A stretch of 33,251 bases of DNA from Acidiferrobacterales bacterium (GCA_019633985.1 JAHQWE010000076.1:1-33251), one strand, 5' to 3'; shown: positions 1 to 9,050, numbered from the stretch's first letter. Notes: generated from the sequence alone by a model not told the origin. Translations and numbers: made by a program.

Positions 1-1
1 A

Positions 2-577
2 GGGAAGCCGGTTTTCAATGACGAAGACAGAATCTCTGGTGTGGGTGTCGTGACCGGATTAGCCTGGACCTCGATGGGTGGTGCAACTCTGGATATTGAA
101 GCATCGCGTACCCATGGTTTTACCCGTGGGTTCAAACTCACAGGTCAGCTGGGTGACGTAATGAAGGAGTCTGCAGAAATTGCTTACAGCTATGTGGTGG
201 GCAATGCCGAGAGTCTGGGGGTCAACGCGGATTACTTTAAAGACGCTATGATTCATTTGCACGTGCCAGCAGGTGCGACCCCCAAAGATGGTCCGAGTGC
301 GGGTATCACGATGACTACAGCGCTAATCTCTTTGGCAAAGGGCAAAAAGATCAAATCGTCTTTTGCCATGACTGGCGAACTTTCACTCACCGGACAGGTT
401 TTGCCGGTGGGCGGTATCAAGGAAAAAGTGATTGCTGCGAAGCGTCTGAAAATACGCAACCTAATCCTTCCAAAGGCGAATAAAGGCGACTTTGATGAAT
501 TGCCAGAGCATATTCGCAAAGGGCTTAAAGTTTCATTCGCGAGTCAATACTCGGAGGTATTGCAGCGCGCTTTTTAA
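2..577 (+). CDS. lon: Lon ATP-dependent protease, C-terminal proteolytic domain (5' end outside window)
   Basis: This is the last 191 residues of Lon, the cytosolic AAA+ serine protease that degrades misfolded and regulatory proteins. The reading frame is open from base 2, so the ATPase part lies to the left of the window. The segment opens with the conserved stretch before the peptidase core (GVVTGLAWTSMGG). The catalytic serine sits in DGPSAG and the catalytic lysine in GGIKEKVIAAKR, which form the Ser-Lys dyad of the family. The C-terminus, ending SEVLQRAF, is at the usual place. No terminator is obvious in the 145 bases before the next gene. The family call is very secure; only the N-terminal part is unseen. 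Confidence 0.96.
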   Translation, partial: GKPVFNDEDRISGVGVVTGLAWTSMGGATLDIEASRTHGFTRGFKLTGQLGDVMKESAEIAYSYVVGNAESLGVNADYFKDAMIHLHVPAGATPKDGPSAGITMTTALISLAKGKKIKSSFAMTGELSLTGQVLPVGGIKEKVIAAKRLKIRNLILPKANKGDFDELPEHIRKGLKVSFASQYSEVLQRAF

Positions 578-722
578 CGCTATGTAAAAATATTCATTGG
601 CAGGCTGTCGCCTTAAAGATGCAAGATGAACAACGCCTGTCTCTATCCGCGGACATTTCGCGTTATTGGAATCTGCGGTCTAGAATGATGCATGGGAAAA
701 ACGAGAACACGGCTCTCGGCTT

Positions 723-1358
723 ATGCTTCTGCGCACAAATAACAGTTCTGGCTGGAAACTTTCTCGCCTTTGCTTGCTGGTATTCGCTGTCGTATGTGCG
801 TATCCAGGATGGGCTCAAAGCGACGCGGACGACTTGCTCATGATGGTGCCGATGATTGCGGCGAAATCCCAGCAAAAAAATGAAAGCGGTGGTCAATCAA
901 TCCCAGCACCCATCGTTCAACCTGAAGAACCAGAACAGACTGACAGTCTGACCACACTGGAAAGAAATCTCCTGGATGCCCACAATTTTGCGCGAGCTTC
1001 GTCGCGAAGATGCGGCGGTGTGTTTCGATCTGCAGTGTCGGCCTTGAATTGGAACAGCCGCCTTGCGCAAGCAGCCCGCAATCATTCGAGTGATATGAAC
1101 CGAACAGGGGTATTTGATCACACTGGAAGTGACGGCTCTTCAGCCTCTCAAAGAGTCACTCGGACAGGGTATGTTTGGGGCGCTGTTGCAGAGAATATTG
1201 CAGGAGGGTATCCAAACGTAGAGTCGGTAGTGAACGCTTTATTAGCGAGCGCAGGGCATTGTAACAACATTATGGGCAGCGGCTACATCGATTTCGGGGC
1301 TGCTAAAGTGGGGCGATACTGGACCATGGTGTTCGCAAGACCGCGTTCAAACAGGTAG
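723..1358 (+). CDS. Secreted CAP/SCP-domain protein
   Basis: A 211-residue protein with an N-terminal signal peptide: basic start, hydrophobic stretch about 16-28, likely cleavage after GWA near residue 31. A Pro/Glu/Gln-rich linker (about 50-75) leads to a CAP (SCP/PR1-like) domain at about 78-207. Visible family marks are the LDAHNFAR helix (His87), the FDHTGSDG segment (His133), the AENIAGGY segment (Glu157) and GHCNNIM (His179, Cys180) before the closing strands. Bacterial CAP proteins are periplasmic or extracellular and few have a proven activity, so no reaction is assigned. The Trp that often precedes GHC is absent here (NALLASAGHC). Start chosen at the ATG that gives a complete signal peptide; the ribosome binding site is weak. 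It stands alone between lon and a convergent gene. Confidence 0.85.
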   Translation: MLLRTNNSSGWKLSRLCLLVFAVVCAYPGWAQSDADDLLMMVPMIAAKSQQKNESGGQSIPAPIVQPEEPEQTDSLTTLERNLLDAHNFARASSRRCGGVFRSAVSALNWNSRLAQAARNHSSDMNRTGVFDHTGSDGSSASQRVTRTGYVWGAVAENIAGGYPNVESVVNALLASAGHCNNIMGSGYIDFGAAKVGRYWTMVFARPRSNR

Positions 1359-1531
1359 CGTGATGAATTGCGCAGTGCAATGCAGATGTGGCATCAGATG
1401 TAATTTAATTCATTAGAGATCGCTCATTGTGATTAAGTTGCTCGATACATTTGCTTAATGTCTAGACGGGTTAGATTTTTTCTACTGACACTTTTCCGCT
1501 ACCCTTCCTCCGGTGTGCTCCCAGACTTTGG

Positions 1532-2023
1532 TTACCAATACTTCTCCCCATCGTGCTCGAGCCATCCGTGGACGTGCTTGCCGCGAGGATCTTTATGGGT
1601 CCAGTGGACAACACCGCCCTTGTCGTTCCATTCGAATTCACCGTTAAATCTGATCGTGTCTCCCTCTCTGAGTGCATCTACACGGGGCGCTAGGTCTATG
1701 TTATGGGCGATTAGGATGACATTTTGGGGAGATACTTTCACCAGAAAGCGTTGATGCTGGCTACCTTTAGTGTCATCCGGTAGCACTTTGACTACTTCTC
1801 CACTTCCAACAACTTGCACATCGCTTCGCTGGCTTGCTATGGCATTCAGCAGGCGCTGGTTTGCGTCGCTGCTGTTTGCACTATCCCACTGAATAGTGGA
1901 TTCTCCGGCTGTTTGTCGCGTGGAATTATTGCCGTTGCCATCACCGAAGCGTTGTGTAATCGCATAGAATGCGGCTACTCCTATTACGGCGACAATTTGA
2001 AGGATTTTCTTTTTTCTAAACAT
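1532..2023 (-). CDS. DUF3465 family protein, membrane-anchored or exported
   Basis: A 163-residue protein with a basic N-terminus (MFRKKK) and one hydrophobic stretch at about 7-21, so it is either a signal-anchored or an exported protein. The C-terminal 100 residues match what I know of DUF3465: a small beta-rich domain with the GEVVKVLPDD, HQRFLVKV, LIAHNIDLAPRV and closing HWTHKDPRGKHVHGW segments. The last one, rich in His and Trp, is the family signature. Function is unknown; the fold may be OB-like, since the pattern of strands and the GDxIxFxGEFEW motif recall nucleic-acid or ligand-binding OB folds, but this is inference. It is divergent from the HAD gene at 2066, with only 42 bases between the starts, so the two probably share a promoter region. 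Confidence 0.75.
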   Translation of the reverse strand: MFRKKKILQIVAVIGVAAFYAITQRFGDGNGNNSTRQTAGESTIQWDSANSSDANQRLLNAIASQRSDVQVVGSGEVVKVLPDDTKGSQHQRFLVKVSPQNVILIAHNIDLAPRVDALREGDTIRFNGEFEWNDKGGVVHWTHKDPRGKHVHGWLEHDGEKYW

Positions 2024-2065
2024 AGTGAGTCATAGTCCTGCTTAACTCCCGATTCTAAACAACTT

Positions 2066-2659
2066 ATGCCCCTACGAAACTGCCAATACTGGATATTTGA
2101 TATGGACGGAACCCTGACCATCCCAGTACATGATTTTGAAGACATTCGCCAGCAACTCGGCATCGACAATGGTATGCCTATACTGGAGGCGATTCAGAAA
2201 ATGCCAGAGTCACAGGCAGCAGCGACAAAGAAACGATTGAATGAAATCGAGATGGAAATCGCTAGTTTGAGTCAGCCACAGCCCGGGGCAGCTGCGTTAT
2301 TGGATTCGATGCGAAGTAGAGGTTTTACGTTAGGTATCCTAACGCGGAACGATGAAGAGATCGCAGAGGTCACCTTGGCTGCGAGTGGTTTGATCGAATT
2401 TTTCGAGCCGGATGCGATTGTTGGCCGAGAGACCTGTGCCCCTAAACCGCTGCCAGATGGCGTCTTGCACTTGGTTAAACAATGGCGTTCCGAGCCTTCC
2501 GAAACAGTGATGGTTGGGGATTATCGGTACGACGTTGAGGCCGGGAAGCGCGCCGGCGTTCATACCATCCACTTCGATAGCAGCGGTCGATTTAGCTGGC
2601 CGCAGTTTACGGATCATCAAGTAGAGCGCCTCGCAGATATTTCAACCTTATTCAGCTGA
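2066..2659 (+). CDS. HAD-superfamily hydrolase (subfamily IA, phosphoglycolate phosphatase-like)
   Basis: A 197-residue cytosolic phosphatase of the haloacid dehalogenase superfamily. Motif I is FDMDGTL at 11-17, with Asp12 as nucleophile and Asp14 as acid/base. A helical cap region follows (about 20-75), then motif II in GILTRND, the motif III lysine in APKPLPDG, and motif IV in VGDYRYDVEAGKRAG with its two Mg-binding aspartates. This layout is that of small HAD-IA phosphatases acting on phosphoglycolate, sugar phosphates or nucleotides. The substrate cannot be read from sequence. The gene is divergent from the DUF3465 gene and convergent with the hydrolase gene that follows. Confidence 0.88.
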   Translation: MPLRNCQYWIFDMDGTLTIPVHDFEDIRQQLGIDNGMPILEAIQKMPESQAAATKKRLNEIEMEIASLSQPQPGAAALLDSMRSRGFTLGILTRNDEEIAEVTLAASGLIEFFEPDAIVGRETCAPKPLPDGVLHLVKQWRSEPSETVMVGDYRYDVEAGKRAGVHTIHFDSSGRFSWPQFTDHQVERLADISTLFS

Positions 2660-2695
2660 TTTGAGGCTGGGTCCTACCCGTAATAGATGCGTAGT

Positions 2696-4252
2696 TTAGT
2701 TGAGTGGCTGGCAGTTAAGGTGTGATCGGAATGCGAGCTTGTGGTCGAAAAACGCGCTCGCAATGGCTTCACCACAGGGGTGCATTCCCACAATGCTATG
2801 CGACATCTCGCTAAAGATTTCGTAATCCACATTGTCAAAGTGAGAAAGCTGATTTTGTAAATCCTCTACAGGTAGAACCGGGTCCAACGCACCATGTAGC
2901 ATGAGTGTCGGAATGGCGGTTTGAACCGGTTCACCTTCAATAGGGTTTCCCGGAGTCGCGGGCCAACGACTGCACTGCTCTTGATTGAAGCGTAGCTGAG
3001 CGACGGAGGATTCGCTGAGCTCATGGCGCATACTGTTGGCGTGTAAGAGCGCCGCGTTGTAATCGATAAATGGAGATTCCTCGTAACAAAAATGGGCTGC
3101 CGCGCTCGCATCGCCATAATCGTCGTCGGTCTGAAATGCCAGCCATTCGTGAATGTTCGCTTCGAAAGAACCCAGTTGGTTGTTTTCTAGGCTCTGAATG
3201 ATGCCCGGCAGTTCTCTGAATTTTTGCGCGTCATACAGAGAATTGAAGAATATGCTCAAAAAACGCTCGCCGTTGATCACAATATTCATCTGAATATCCA
3301 GTACAGGATGCTTGATGGTCGAGCGAACAGGGGTTTGCTTCAACTTCCGTACCAGCTGCCAAAAACGACCACCGGGGTCTACCAGCGACTGTTTGCAGGT
3401 CTGATCTCCATTGCAATAGCCGATCAATCGTTCAAACGCTTTTTCAAGATTCTTTGAATAGTTGTCCATATAGCGGACGTTGGGGAAGACGGCTGCATCT
3501 AGAACCATCGATTCGACGGTTTCCCCATACTCCCTGGCGATAGTGAGCGCGTAGCGGCTACCATAGGAAACGCCATATAAACTCCAGTAGTCGATATTCA
3601 GTGCGCGACGCAAACTCTCTACATCTCTTGCGACACTCAAGCTGTTGTATCCACCCAGGTTGATACCTTGCTCTTCCAATCTGCTAACGCACTGCTTGTT
3701 CACCTCAATATTCCATTTCAGTTCGTCATCCACCGTCAGGTTCTTTGACAACGACGCAAGGAAGGCTGGAATATATTCTTTGCACACCAGTACTGGCTGC
3801 GCCATACCAACTCCACGGGGATCCATTATGTAGAGATCGCGTCCGTTACGAGTAGACACTTCCTGATACCAGCTCCATAGCCAATTCGCCGCGGTATTGG
3901 GGCCTAGACCAATGGGGTTGCCGGGACCACCACCTCCTAGATGTAGCACTGGGCTCTTATTGCTGTCGCCGCTGGAAGCGATTTTCACTACCGGGAAGTT
4001 AATAATACTGCTTTCCTGATCTCCATAGACTTCGGGGACGAACATGCGAAAACAGGTGGTTTCGGGAACCCCTTCTGGAATGGGAAACCAACAGGCCAAT
4101 TGTTCTAACCTGGCTCCGGATTCGACTACGACACTCTCGCTGTCGTCTGGTGGTGCCGTCTCATTATCGGCGGTGCCATCCCCCTGGGTAGCACAACCTG
4201 ATATCAGTATCGCTATTGCGACCACTGAAAAATATTTGATAAGCCGAAGCAT
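2696..4252 (-). CDS. Lipoprotein alpha/beta hydrolase, tripeptidyl aminopeptidase-like (S33/TAP)
   Basis: A 518-residue alpha/beta hydrolase resembling secreted tripeptidyl aminopeptidases and proline iminopeptidases (family S33). The catalytic Ser is in GVSYGSRYAL, the oxyanion region in LHLGGGGPGNP, and the C-terminal TAP-like domain carries the Asp (HGALDPVLPVEDLQ) and the His (EMSHSIVG). The frame is open for 50 further codons upstream, but I place the start at the internal ATG because it begins a textbook lipoprotein signal: MLRLIKYF, a hydrophobic core, and the lipobox ISGC. The mature protein would therefore be lipid-anchored in the periplasm or outer membrane and likely trims peptides. 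No strong ribosome binding site decides the start. It is convergent with the HAD gene. Confidence 0.86.
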   Translation of the reverse strand: MLRLIKYFSVVAIAILISGCATQGDGTADNETAPPDDSESVVVESGARLEQLACWFPIPEGVPETTCFRMFVPEVYGDQESSIINFPVVKIASSGDSNKSPVLHLGGGGPGNPIGLGPNTAANWLWSWYQEVSTRNGRDLYIMDPRGVGMAQPVLVCKEYIPAFLASLSKNLTVDDELKWNIEVNKQCVSRLEEQGINLGGYNSLSVARDVESLRRALNIDYWSLYGVSYGSRYALTIAREYGETVESMVLDAAVFPNVRYMDNYSKNLEKAFERLIGYCNGDQTCKQSLVDPGGRFWQLVRKLKQTPVRSTIKHPVLDIQMNIVINGERFLSIFFNSLYDAQKFRELPGIIQSLENNQLGSFEANIHEWLAFQTDDDYGDASAAAHFCYEESPFIDYNAALLHANSMRHELSESSVAQLRFNQEQCSRWPATPGNPIEGEPVQTAIPTLMLHGALDPVLPVEDLQNQLSHFDNVDYEIFSEMSHSIVGMHPCGEAIASAFFDHKLAFRSHLNCQPLN

Positions 4253-4532
4253 TGTTCGTTTTGGATCTGTCGCTGAATCTAAGGTCGAGCGAGAGATCTT
4301 AGCCAGGGCACTCCCCATTGTTCTGTAACTCCTTCCTGCTTGCTGTTGTGACATGAAACCGTCTGTTTGTCTTCGTATTGGACAATTCGATTCGTTCCGC
4401 AATCATACCTGCTCAGGCGCAAAGATTCTCGCCCTTGCCGAGGTGAATAATACCAGCAGAGATATAACTCAGGTTGATACAGGCCTTATTACAGGGCTTA
4501 CACCAACCTCGGGAGAATGCTTCTGGGAGGGT

Positions 4533-5552
4533 TTAGGGTTGGGGTGCGTAATCGAAGGAGTCGAAGTAGAACCGTGAAATATCCAGGCCCTTGGGTAGCA
4601 GAGCGCCACGAATTGCATCGATCATCACCGGTGGTCCACTTGCGTAGACGTCAAATTCAGCGACATCGTTATACTGTTTATCCACTTCCTGATGAACCCA
4701 GCCGGTCGCCCCCTGCCAGTTCTGATCACTGGATTCCGATAACACGGGTGTGTAGCGAAAGTTAGGGTATTGAGTCTGCCATTCCTTAACCAGTTCGTTG
4801 AGGTATAAATCCTGCTCGTCCCGTGCGCCCCAAAAAAGGTGGATTTGATAGTTAGGATCCGTCGCCATGGCGTGATCAATGAGGCCTTTTACTGGTGAAA
4901 ACCCGGTGCCGCCCGCGATCATAATAATGGGGCGATCCACTTCCGATTGCAGAAAGTAGGTGCCAAACGGGCCTTCCATACGCAGCAGGTCACGTTCTTT
5001 CATGGAGTCAAAAACGCGCGGAGTAAAGTGCCCGTCAGGCACGTGCCGGATATGTAACTCCAAACCTTCATCCACTGAGGCGGTGGGTTGGTTAGCGATT
5101 GAAAAACTTCGCCGCTGCCCGTCCTTCATAATGATGTCGATGTACTGACCCGCGATGTAGTTAAACTCCTGGGATTTCGGCAGGCTCAGATAAAGTCTCA
5201 CAACATCATGTGCCAAACGTTCCAGTTTGCCCACTCTGCAAGGCATCATTTTGATGCGAATATTAGTGCCTCCCATCACTTCGTCGACATCAATCACGAC
5301 GTCACTGAGTGGTTTGGCCTGGCAGATCAATACCTTTCCCTCTGCTTTTTCTTCATCGGTTAAGGCAAAATCTTCGTACGAACCATAGTCCACGTCACCG
5401 CTTACCAAGGTGCATTTACATGCGCCACAAGCGCCGTTTCGGCAGCCATAAGGATAGATTCGATTGTCTCGAAGTGCGGCATCCAAAATGCTCTCTTCAT
5501 CGTTGGCGTTGAATACGCTGTCGTTGCGCTGATTAGTGATGGAAAAAGCCAT
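4533..5552 (-). CDS. 2Fe-2S ferredoxin / FAD / NAD(P)H oxidoreductase (AscD/RfbI-like reductase)
   Basis: A 339-residue three-domain electron-transfer protein. An N-terminal plant-type ferredoxin domain (1-90) has the ligands Cys37, Cys42, Cys45 and Cys77. An FAD-binding barrel follows, with the RSFSIAN motif, then a NAD(P)-binding domain with GGTGFSPVKG and a C-terminal YASGPPVMIDA segment. The architecture is that of CDP-6-deoxy-L-threo-D-glycero-4-hexulose-3-dehydrase reductase (AscD) and of reductase components of oxygenases. In many gammaproteobacteria a gene like this lies in the core genome away from any sugar cluster, and no dideoxysugar gene is nearby here, so the automatic AscD label probably overstates what is known. 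The electron acceptor is unknown. It starts 63 bases from divergent mutM. Confidence 0.87.
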   Translation of the reverse strand: MAFSITNQRNDSVFNANDEESILDAALRDNRIYPYGCRNGACGACKCTLVSGDVDYGSYEDFALTDEEKAEGKVLICQAKPLSDVVIDVDEVMGGTNIRIKMMPCRVGKLERLAHDVVRLYLSLPKSQEFNYIAGQYIDIIMKDGQRRSFSIANQPTASVDEGLELHIRHVPDGHFTPRVFDSMKERDLLRMEGPFGTYFLQSEVDRPIIMIAGGTGFSPVKGLIDHAMATDPNYQIHLFWGARDEQDLYLNELVKEWQTQYPNFRYTPVLSESSDQNWQGATGWVHQEVDKQYNDVAEFDVYASGPPVMIDAIRGALLPKGLDISRFYFDSFDYAPQP

Positions 5553-5615
5553 AATGGTTTCGCTGATACGTTATTCTTGGGAGCCGTGATTTTACGCATT
5601 CACAACTGATTTACT

Positions 5616-6431
5616 ATGCCCGAACTACCTGAGGTAGAGACAACGATGAAAGGTATTGCACCCTATTTGGAGGGTCAAACTCTAAAACGTCTCGAAGTGC
5701 GCAATGGGCGACTCCGCTGGCCGATTCCAAGGGGTTTGAGCTCAAAAGTTGCGGGGCAGAGAATACAGTTTCTTGAACGTCGGGGTAAGTATATTTTGAT
5801 ACATCTCGACCAGGGAGGGCTACTCATTCATCTGGGTATGTCGGGATCGATGCGGGTGGTGACACCGGAAACTCGGCCTGAAAAACACGATCATTTTGAT
5901 CTGGAAACAACGGTGGGGAAGATTGTGAGATATCGGGATCCAAGACGCTTTGGCTGCTTGTTGTGGCATCAGACAGATATTCGAAATCACCCAAGACTCG
6001 ATAATCTTGGTGCTGAGCCATTATCCGAAAATTTTACCGGTCAGACACTTTTTGATGCTTCCAGAACGCGAAGGGTACCTGTAAAAAGCTTGGTGATGAA
6101 CGGTGAAATTGTAGTAGGAGCTGGAAACATCTATGCCTCGGAGTCGTTGTTCGACGCTGCCATTCACCCACATCGTCGGTGTGACCGTATCGCAATGGTT
6201 CGATATGAACGACTAGCCTCATCCATCAAAAAGATTTTGAAAAAAGCCATAAAGCAAGGAGGCACCACACTCAAGGATTTTGCTGGAGTGGATGGTTCCC
6301 CTGGATATTTTGAGCAGGAGTTGATGGTCTATGGGCGTCAGGGAGCCCCGTGTGTACGATGTGGGGAAGAAATTCGTAGGGTAGTCACCGCGCAGCGAGC
6401 GACTTACTATTGCCCCTCGTGCCAAACTTGA
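5616..6431 (+). CDS. mutM: Formamidopyrimidine-DNA glycosylase / AP lyase
   Basis: A 271-residue base-excision repair enzyme that removes 8-oxoguanine and formamidopyrimidines and nicks the abasic site. The N-terminus MPELPEVETT supplies the catalytic Pro2 and Glu3 after Met removal. A conserved lysine (Lys58, in ERRGKY) is present. The H2TH region lies at about 130-220, with the GAGNIYASE motif, and a C-terminal zinc finger has two Cys pairs (CVRC and CPSC) with the conserved Arg before YYCPSCQ. All key residues are intact and the length is normal. The BON-domain gene begins 13 bases after the stop, so the two are probably co-transcribed. Confidence 0.97.
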   Translation: MPELPEVETTMKGIAPYLEGQTLKRLEVRNGRLRWPIPRGLSSKVAGQRIQFLERRGKYILIHLDQGGLLIHLGMSGSMRVVTPETRPEKHDHFDLETTVGKIVRYRDPRRFGCLLWHQTDIRNHPRLDNLGAEPLSENFTGQTLFDASRTRRVPVKSLVMNGEIVVGAGNIYASESLFDAAIHPHRRCDRIAMVRYERLASSIKKILKKAIKQGGTTLKDFAGVDGSPGYFEQELMVYGRQGAPCVRCGEEIRRVVTAQRATYYCPSCQT

Positions 6432-6444
6432 ATTTGTTGATCTA

Positions 6445-7143
6445 ATGCGTCCGCAAGGCAGCTTTTTCTTTCTCGAAACCCGAACAACGAATCTGCTATG
6501 GCTTGGCCTGCTTGGACTGGTCGTGATTTTTTTCTTTATGCTGGTATTCGAGGCGGTTGCCATAGAAAGCAGAATTGGGAGCCAGGTAGATCAACAGCTT
6601 GAAAAGTACGGATTTGAGCGAGCGGAAGTGGTAGTGAGTGGTCGTGACGTTGCCTTGGTAGGAACGGTATCCAGTCGCGAAGCCTCGCAACGCGCTGTTC
6701 AAATTGCGAAATCAGTAGAGGGCGTACGCGCAGTAATTACGCAGATGGAGATAGATCCCTTAAGACACTCTCATCTCCGGTTACGACGAGACCAAATTGG
6801 TGGAATAGAGATCAATGGTGAATTAGCGTCAGTGCAAGCGATCGATGATCTGAAGGAATATCTCAGCATCTTCACAGCGAACGATGGAACAGTCGTATTT
6901 GAGGTAAAACACGCTGCCGAGGTCACCGAATCCCCTTGGTTGGCCATTGTCAGCGAAATACTATCTCTCACCGAGAACATCGAAAACTTACTGATAGAGG
7001 TAGGTGCCTATCGTGTTGTCGTTGGTGGTTCCGTGTCGACATCAGAACAATATATGGAAGCGATCAAACAGATTCAGGATGCGGCAGAAAAATATGAGCT
7101 GGCTTTAATTAATCGGCTGGCAACTATCGACCGATTAAACTAA
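6445..7143 (+). CDS. Single-pass membrane protein with BON domain
   Basis: A 232-residue protein with one strong transmembrane segment at about 17-38 (LLWLGLLGLVVIFFFMLVF), followed by a BON-like domain at about 45-100 (QVDQQLEKYGFERAEVVVSG, then LVGTVSSREASQRAVQIAKS, then GVRAVITQM). The rest (about 110-225) shows a second, weaker repeat of the same alpha-beta pattern. BON domains are thought to bind membrane lipid or to mediate protein contacts; an N-terminal membrane helix followed by BON repeats recalls the N-terminal half of ArfA-like proteins, but the OmpA-like C-terminal domain is missing. I infer a periplasmic domain tethered to the inner membrane. It follows mutM at 13 bases. No specific function is assigned. 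Confidence 0.7.
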   Translation: MRPQGSFFFLETRTTNLLWLGLLGLVVIFFFMLVFEAVAIESRIGSQVDQQLEKYGFERAEVVVSGRDVALVGTVSSREASQRAVQIAKSVEGVRAVITQMEIDPLRHSHLRLRRDQIGGIEINGELASVQAIDDLKEYLSIFTANDGTVVFEVKHAAEVTESPWLAIVSEILSLTENIENLLIEVGAYRVVVGGSVSTSEQYMEAIKQIQDAAEKYELALINRLATIDRLN

Positions 7144-7366
7144 CTCTGCAGTCTCAAATAGGTAGACGAAAAAGTGGTGAGCTAGCACAACAACGCGCTA
7201 ATCCTGCGTTGGCAATCTGTGTCTAGTGGGCAGGGTAGTTCTGAAACCTGCTTGGATATACTCCCTGCGACAATACCCGACCGGCTTCAGAGTCGCTAAA
7301 TGGCGTCATTATTAAGGAAATTGATAATAAAAATCATGGAATATCAGTGAATTAGCGCAATTTTTC

Positions 7367-7396
7367 TGGACAATTTTGATAAAAAAGAAATATAAT
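7367..7396 (+). promoter_or_regulatory. Probable sigma-70 promoter for the porin gene
   Basis: TGGACA at 7367-7372 (five of six against TTGACA) is followed after 18 bases by a perfect TATAAT at 7391-7396. It lies in a markedly AT-rich part of the 339-base gap 7144-7482, about 85 bases before the porin start. Nothing else in that gap looks coding. Transcription would begin near 7403, leaving an untranslated leader of about 80 bases. Confidence 0.6.
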
Positions 7397-7482
7397 TAAC
7401 GGTTAAGGAAGCGGCGCGCAAATTCTAGTCCGCAATGTGTCAAGACGATTTAATTCATAAAATTCAATTGATTAGGTGTTAA

Positions 7483-8664
7483 GTGCGATCAGCTGATCTC
7501 AGTAGAATACGTAAAACAGGCGAAATCCCTAGCGATTGTCGCCCGTTATCGCGTGGGATCAGGGTCAAAGCGCTGACAATTGCGCTCACTACCGGGTTAC
7601 TGGTTGTTGCTTCAGGAACTGCCTTTGCGAATGGTACTGCATCGGATCAACAGCCGCTGACGATCGATGATCTGGGTTTTTCTGGCGTAATGGATGACCA
7701 GCTTTTTACCACGCGGTTAAAAGTAACCAATTCCACAACGTTTAACGCTGCCGAGTCGCTTCACCACAGCGATAATTCGGGCGTCGAGCTGAACTCAATG
7801 ATGGAATTAGAGTCCACTGCTTTTTCTCAGCAAACGGGGGGCACGGGGCTCGAATTAGCTGACTCGGAAACCGAAGAAGGCTTTCGTATTCGTCGTTTTT
7901 CCACCTCAGTTGAGAATTCTGCGGGAACGCTGACTGTCGGCAATGATTGGTCTAATTTTCAGGACTTTCTCGGCAGTCGTGATTCTGTATTGCGCGGTGC
8001 AGAAACCGTTGCATTGGGTAGTGTCACGGCCAGCCAGCTACAGTGGAAAAATGGAAATGGTTTGGGTGTTGCGTTGGAACGTGGTTTCTCATCCGCAGAC
8101 GGTGAACAGTTACAAAGTGATGAGCAAAATCCCAGTCTGGTTCTCTCTTGGGAAGGAGCGTCCGATTCAGGGCGGGGACAGTACCGCATGTCCGCACTTG
8201 GTCACCAACTTGACTCCGATCAATCAGTGGCTGGTGAGGATGACAACATCGGTTGGGGCTTGAATCTCGCTGGAGGCTGGCGTTTTGGTGATTTGTTCGC
8301 AAAGCTGAGTTTAACTCTGGGTAACAGTATTGATTCTTTTATTCTGGGACGCTTTTCAGATAAAGGTTCAAGCCAACAAAGCAAAACCTACGAGCTCAAC
8401 GAAGCATTTAGTATTAGTCCCAGTATTAATTATCAGCTAACGGACAAAGGTAATATCCACTTTTCGGTGAATCGTTTTCAATCTTCTGAGAGTAATGCTG
8501 CCAATGGAGTGGATACTCTAGATACCGTTCATCTCGGATATACCTGGACACCCTGGCCGAGCACACGCTTCGGCATTGAATATGTTGGTAAAGATGTGGA
8601 AGGTGGAAACACAGAAATTTCTAATTCCAATGAAGTTAATTTCGCTGCAAGTAAAGACTTCTAG
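7483..8664 (+). CDS. Outer-membrane beta-barrel protein, DcaP-like porin
   Basis: A 393-residue exported protein. The hydrophobic signal core (about 29-48, ending SGTAFANG) has no ATG in front of it; the only usual start in frame is GTG at 7483, preceded by AGGTG, giving an unusually long N-region of about 28 residues. The mature part is rich in short alternating strands, Gly, Ser and Asn, and ends KDF with the C-terminal aromatic residue typical of outer-membrane barrels. The segment RIRRFSTSVENSAGTLTVGN then DWSNFQD resembles the strand pattern of DcaP-type porins (GQTWSTF). Those porins carry small anionic or amphiphilic compounds. I cannot name a substrate. It has its own promoter and no operon partner. 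Confidence 0.7.
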   Translation: MRSADLSRIRKTGEIPSDCRPLSRGIRVKALTIALTTGLLVVASGTAFANGTASDQQPLTIDDLGFSGVMDDQLFTTRLKVTNSTTFNAAESLHHSDNSGVELNSMMELESTAFSQQTGGTGLELADSETEEGFRIRRFSTSVENSAGTLTVGNDWSNFQDFLGSRDSVLRGAETVALGSVTASQLQWKNGNGLGVALERGFSSADGEQLQSDEQNPSLVLSWEGASDSGRGQYRMSALGHQLDSDQSVAGEDDNIGWGLNLAGGWRFGDLFAKLSLTLGNSIDSFILGRFSDKGSSQQSKTYELNEAFSISPSINYQLTDKGNIHFSVNRFQSSESNAANGVDTLDTVHLGYTWTPWPSTRFGIEYVGKDVEGGNTEISNSNEVNFAASKDF

Positions 8665-9050
8665 TTGATCCCCAACATTTGATTGTTTGATCTGAGATCC
8701 GGCTGATCGGTACGGTCGATTAATCCTCAGTAGCGCTCCTCTGATCGCTATACGCGGTGCGTGTTGCTACTCTTTCCTTTTATTTGCGACTTCTTAAGCG
8801 CTCGCATTCGCTCACCGTCCTCGCGTACAGGTCATTAGATGTGTTCAGAAGTGACCAAATACCCTGATGCCCTTATGGCAAAGGATAAGGGTAGAAGGGA
8901 GTTGCCAGTTTATTGTTGGGAGATCACAGCTTCGAAACCGAGGCAATTCGAGCTCGAAATGCCACGCTGTTCGTTTAGCGCAGTCAATCGCTAATTGGCA
9001 GGAGTTTGGCTATCACGAAGACCTTCGGTCATGCGTGCGGAACGCCGTCG
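8665..9050. other. Non-coding convergent gap between porin and rhlB
   Basis: This stretch of 386 bases separates two convergent genes. I see no credible coding frame and no clear intrinsic terminator. It contains a perfect 12-base palindrome, TTCGAGCTCGAA, at 8947-8958, and a short hairpin, GACC TTC GGTC, close to the rhlB stop. Neither can be given a role. Confidence 0.4.

Noticed and set aside
4253-4402. Fifty extra codons upstream of the lipoprotein hydrolase
   Set aside because: The lipoprotein signal peptide with lipobox begins at the internal ATG, so the upstream residues are probably untranslated leader.
4533-5552. Dideoxysugar biosynthesis cluster suggested by the AscD-like reductase
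   Set aside because: No nucleotide-sugar gene accompanies it; similarity is to a general reductase architecture.
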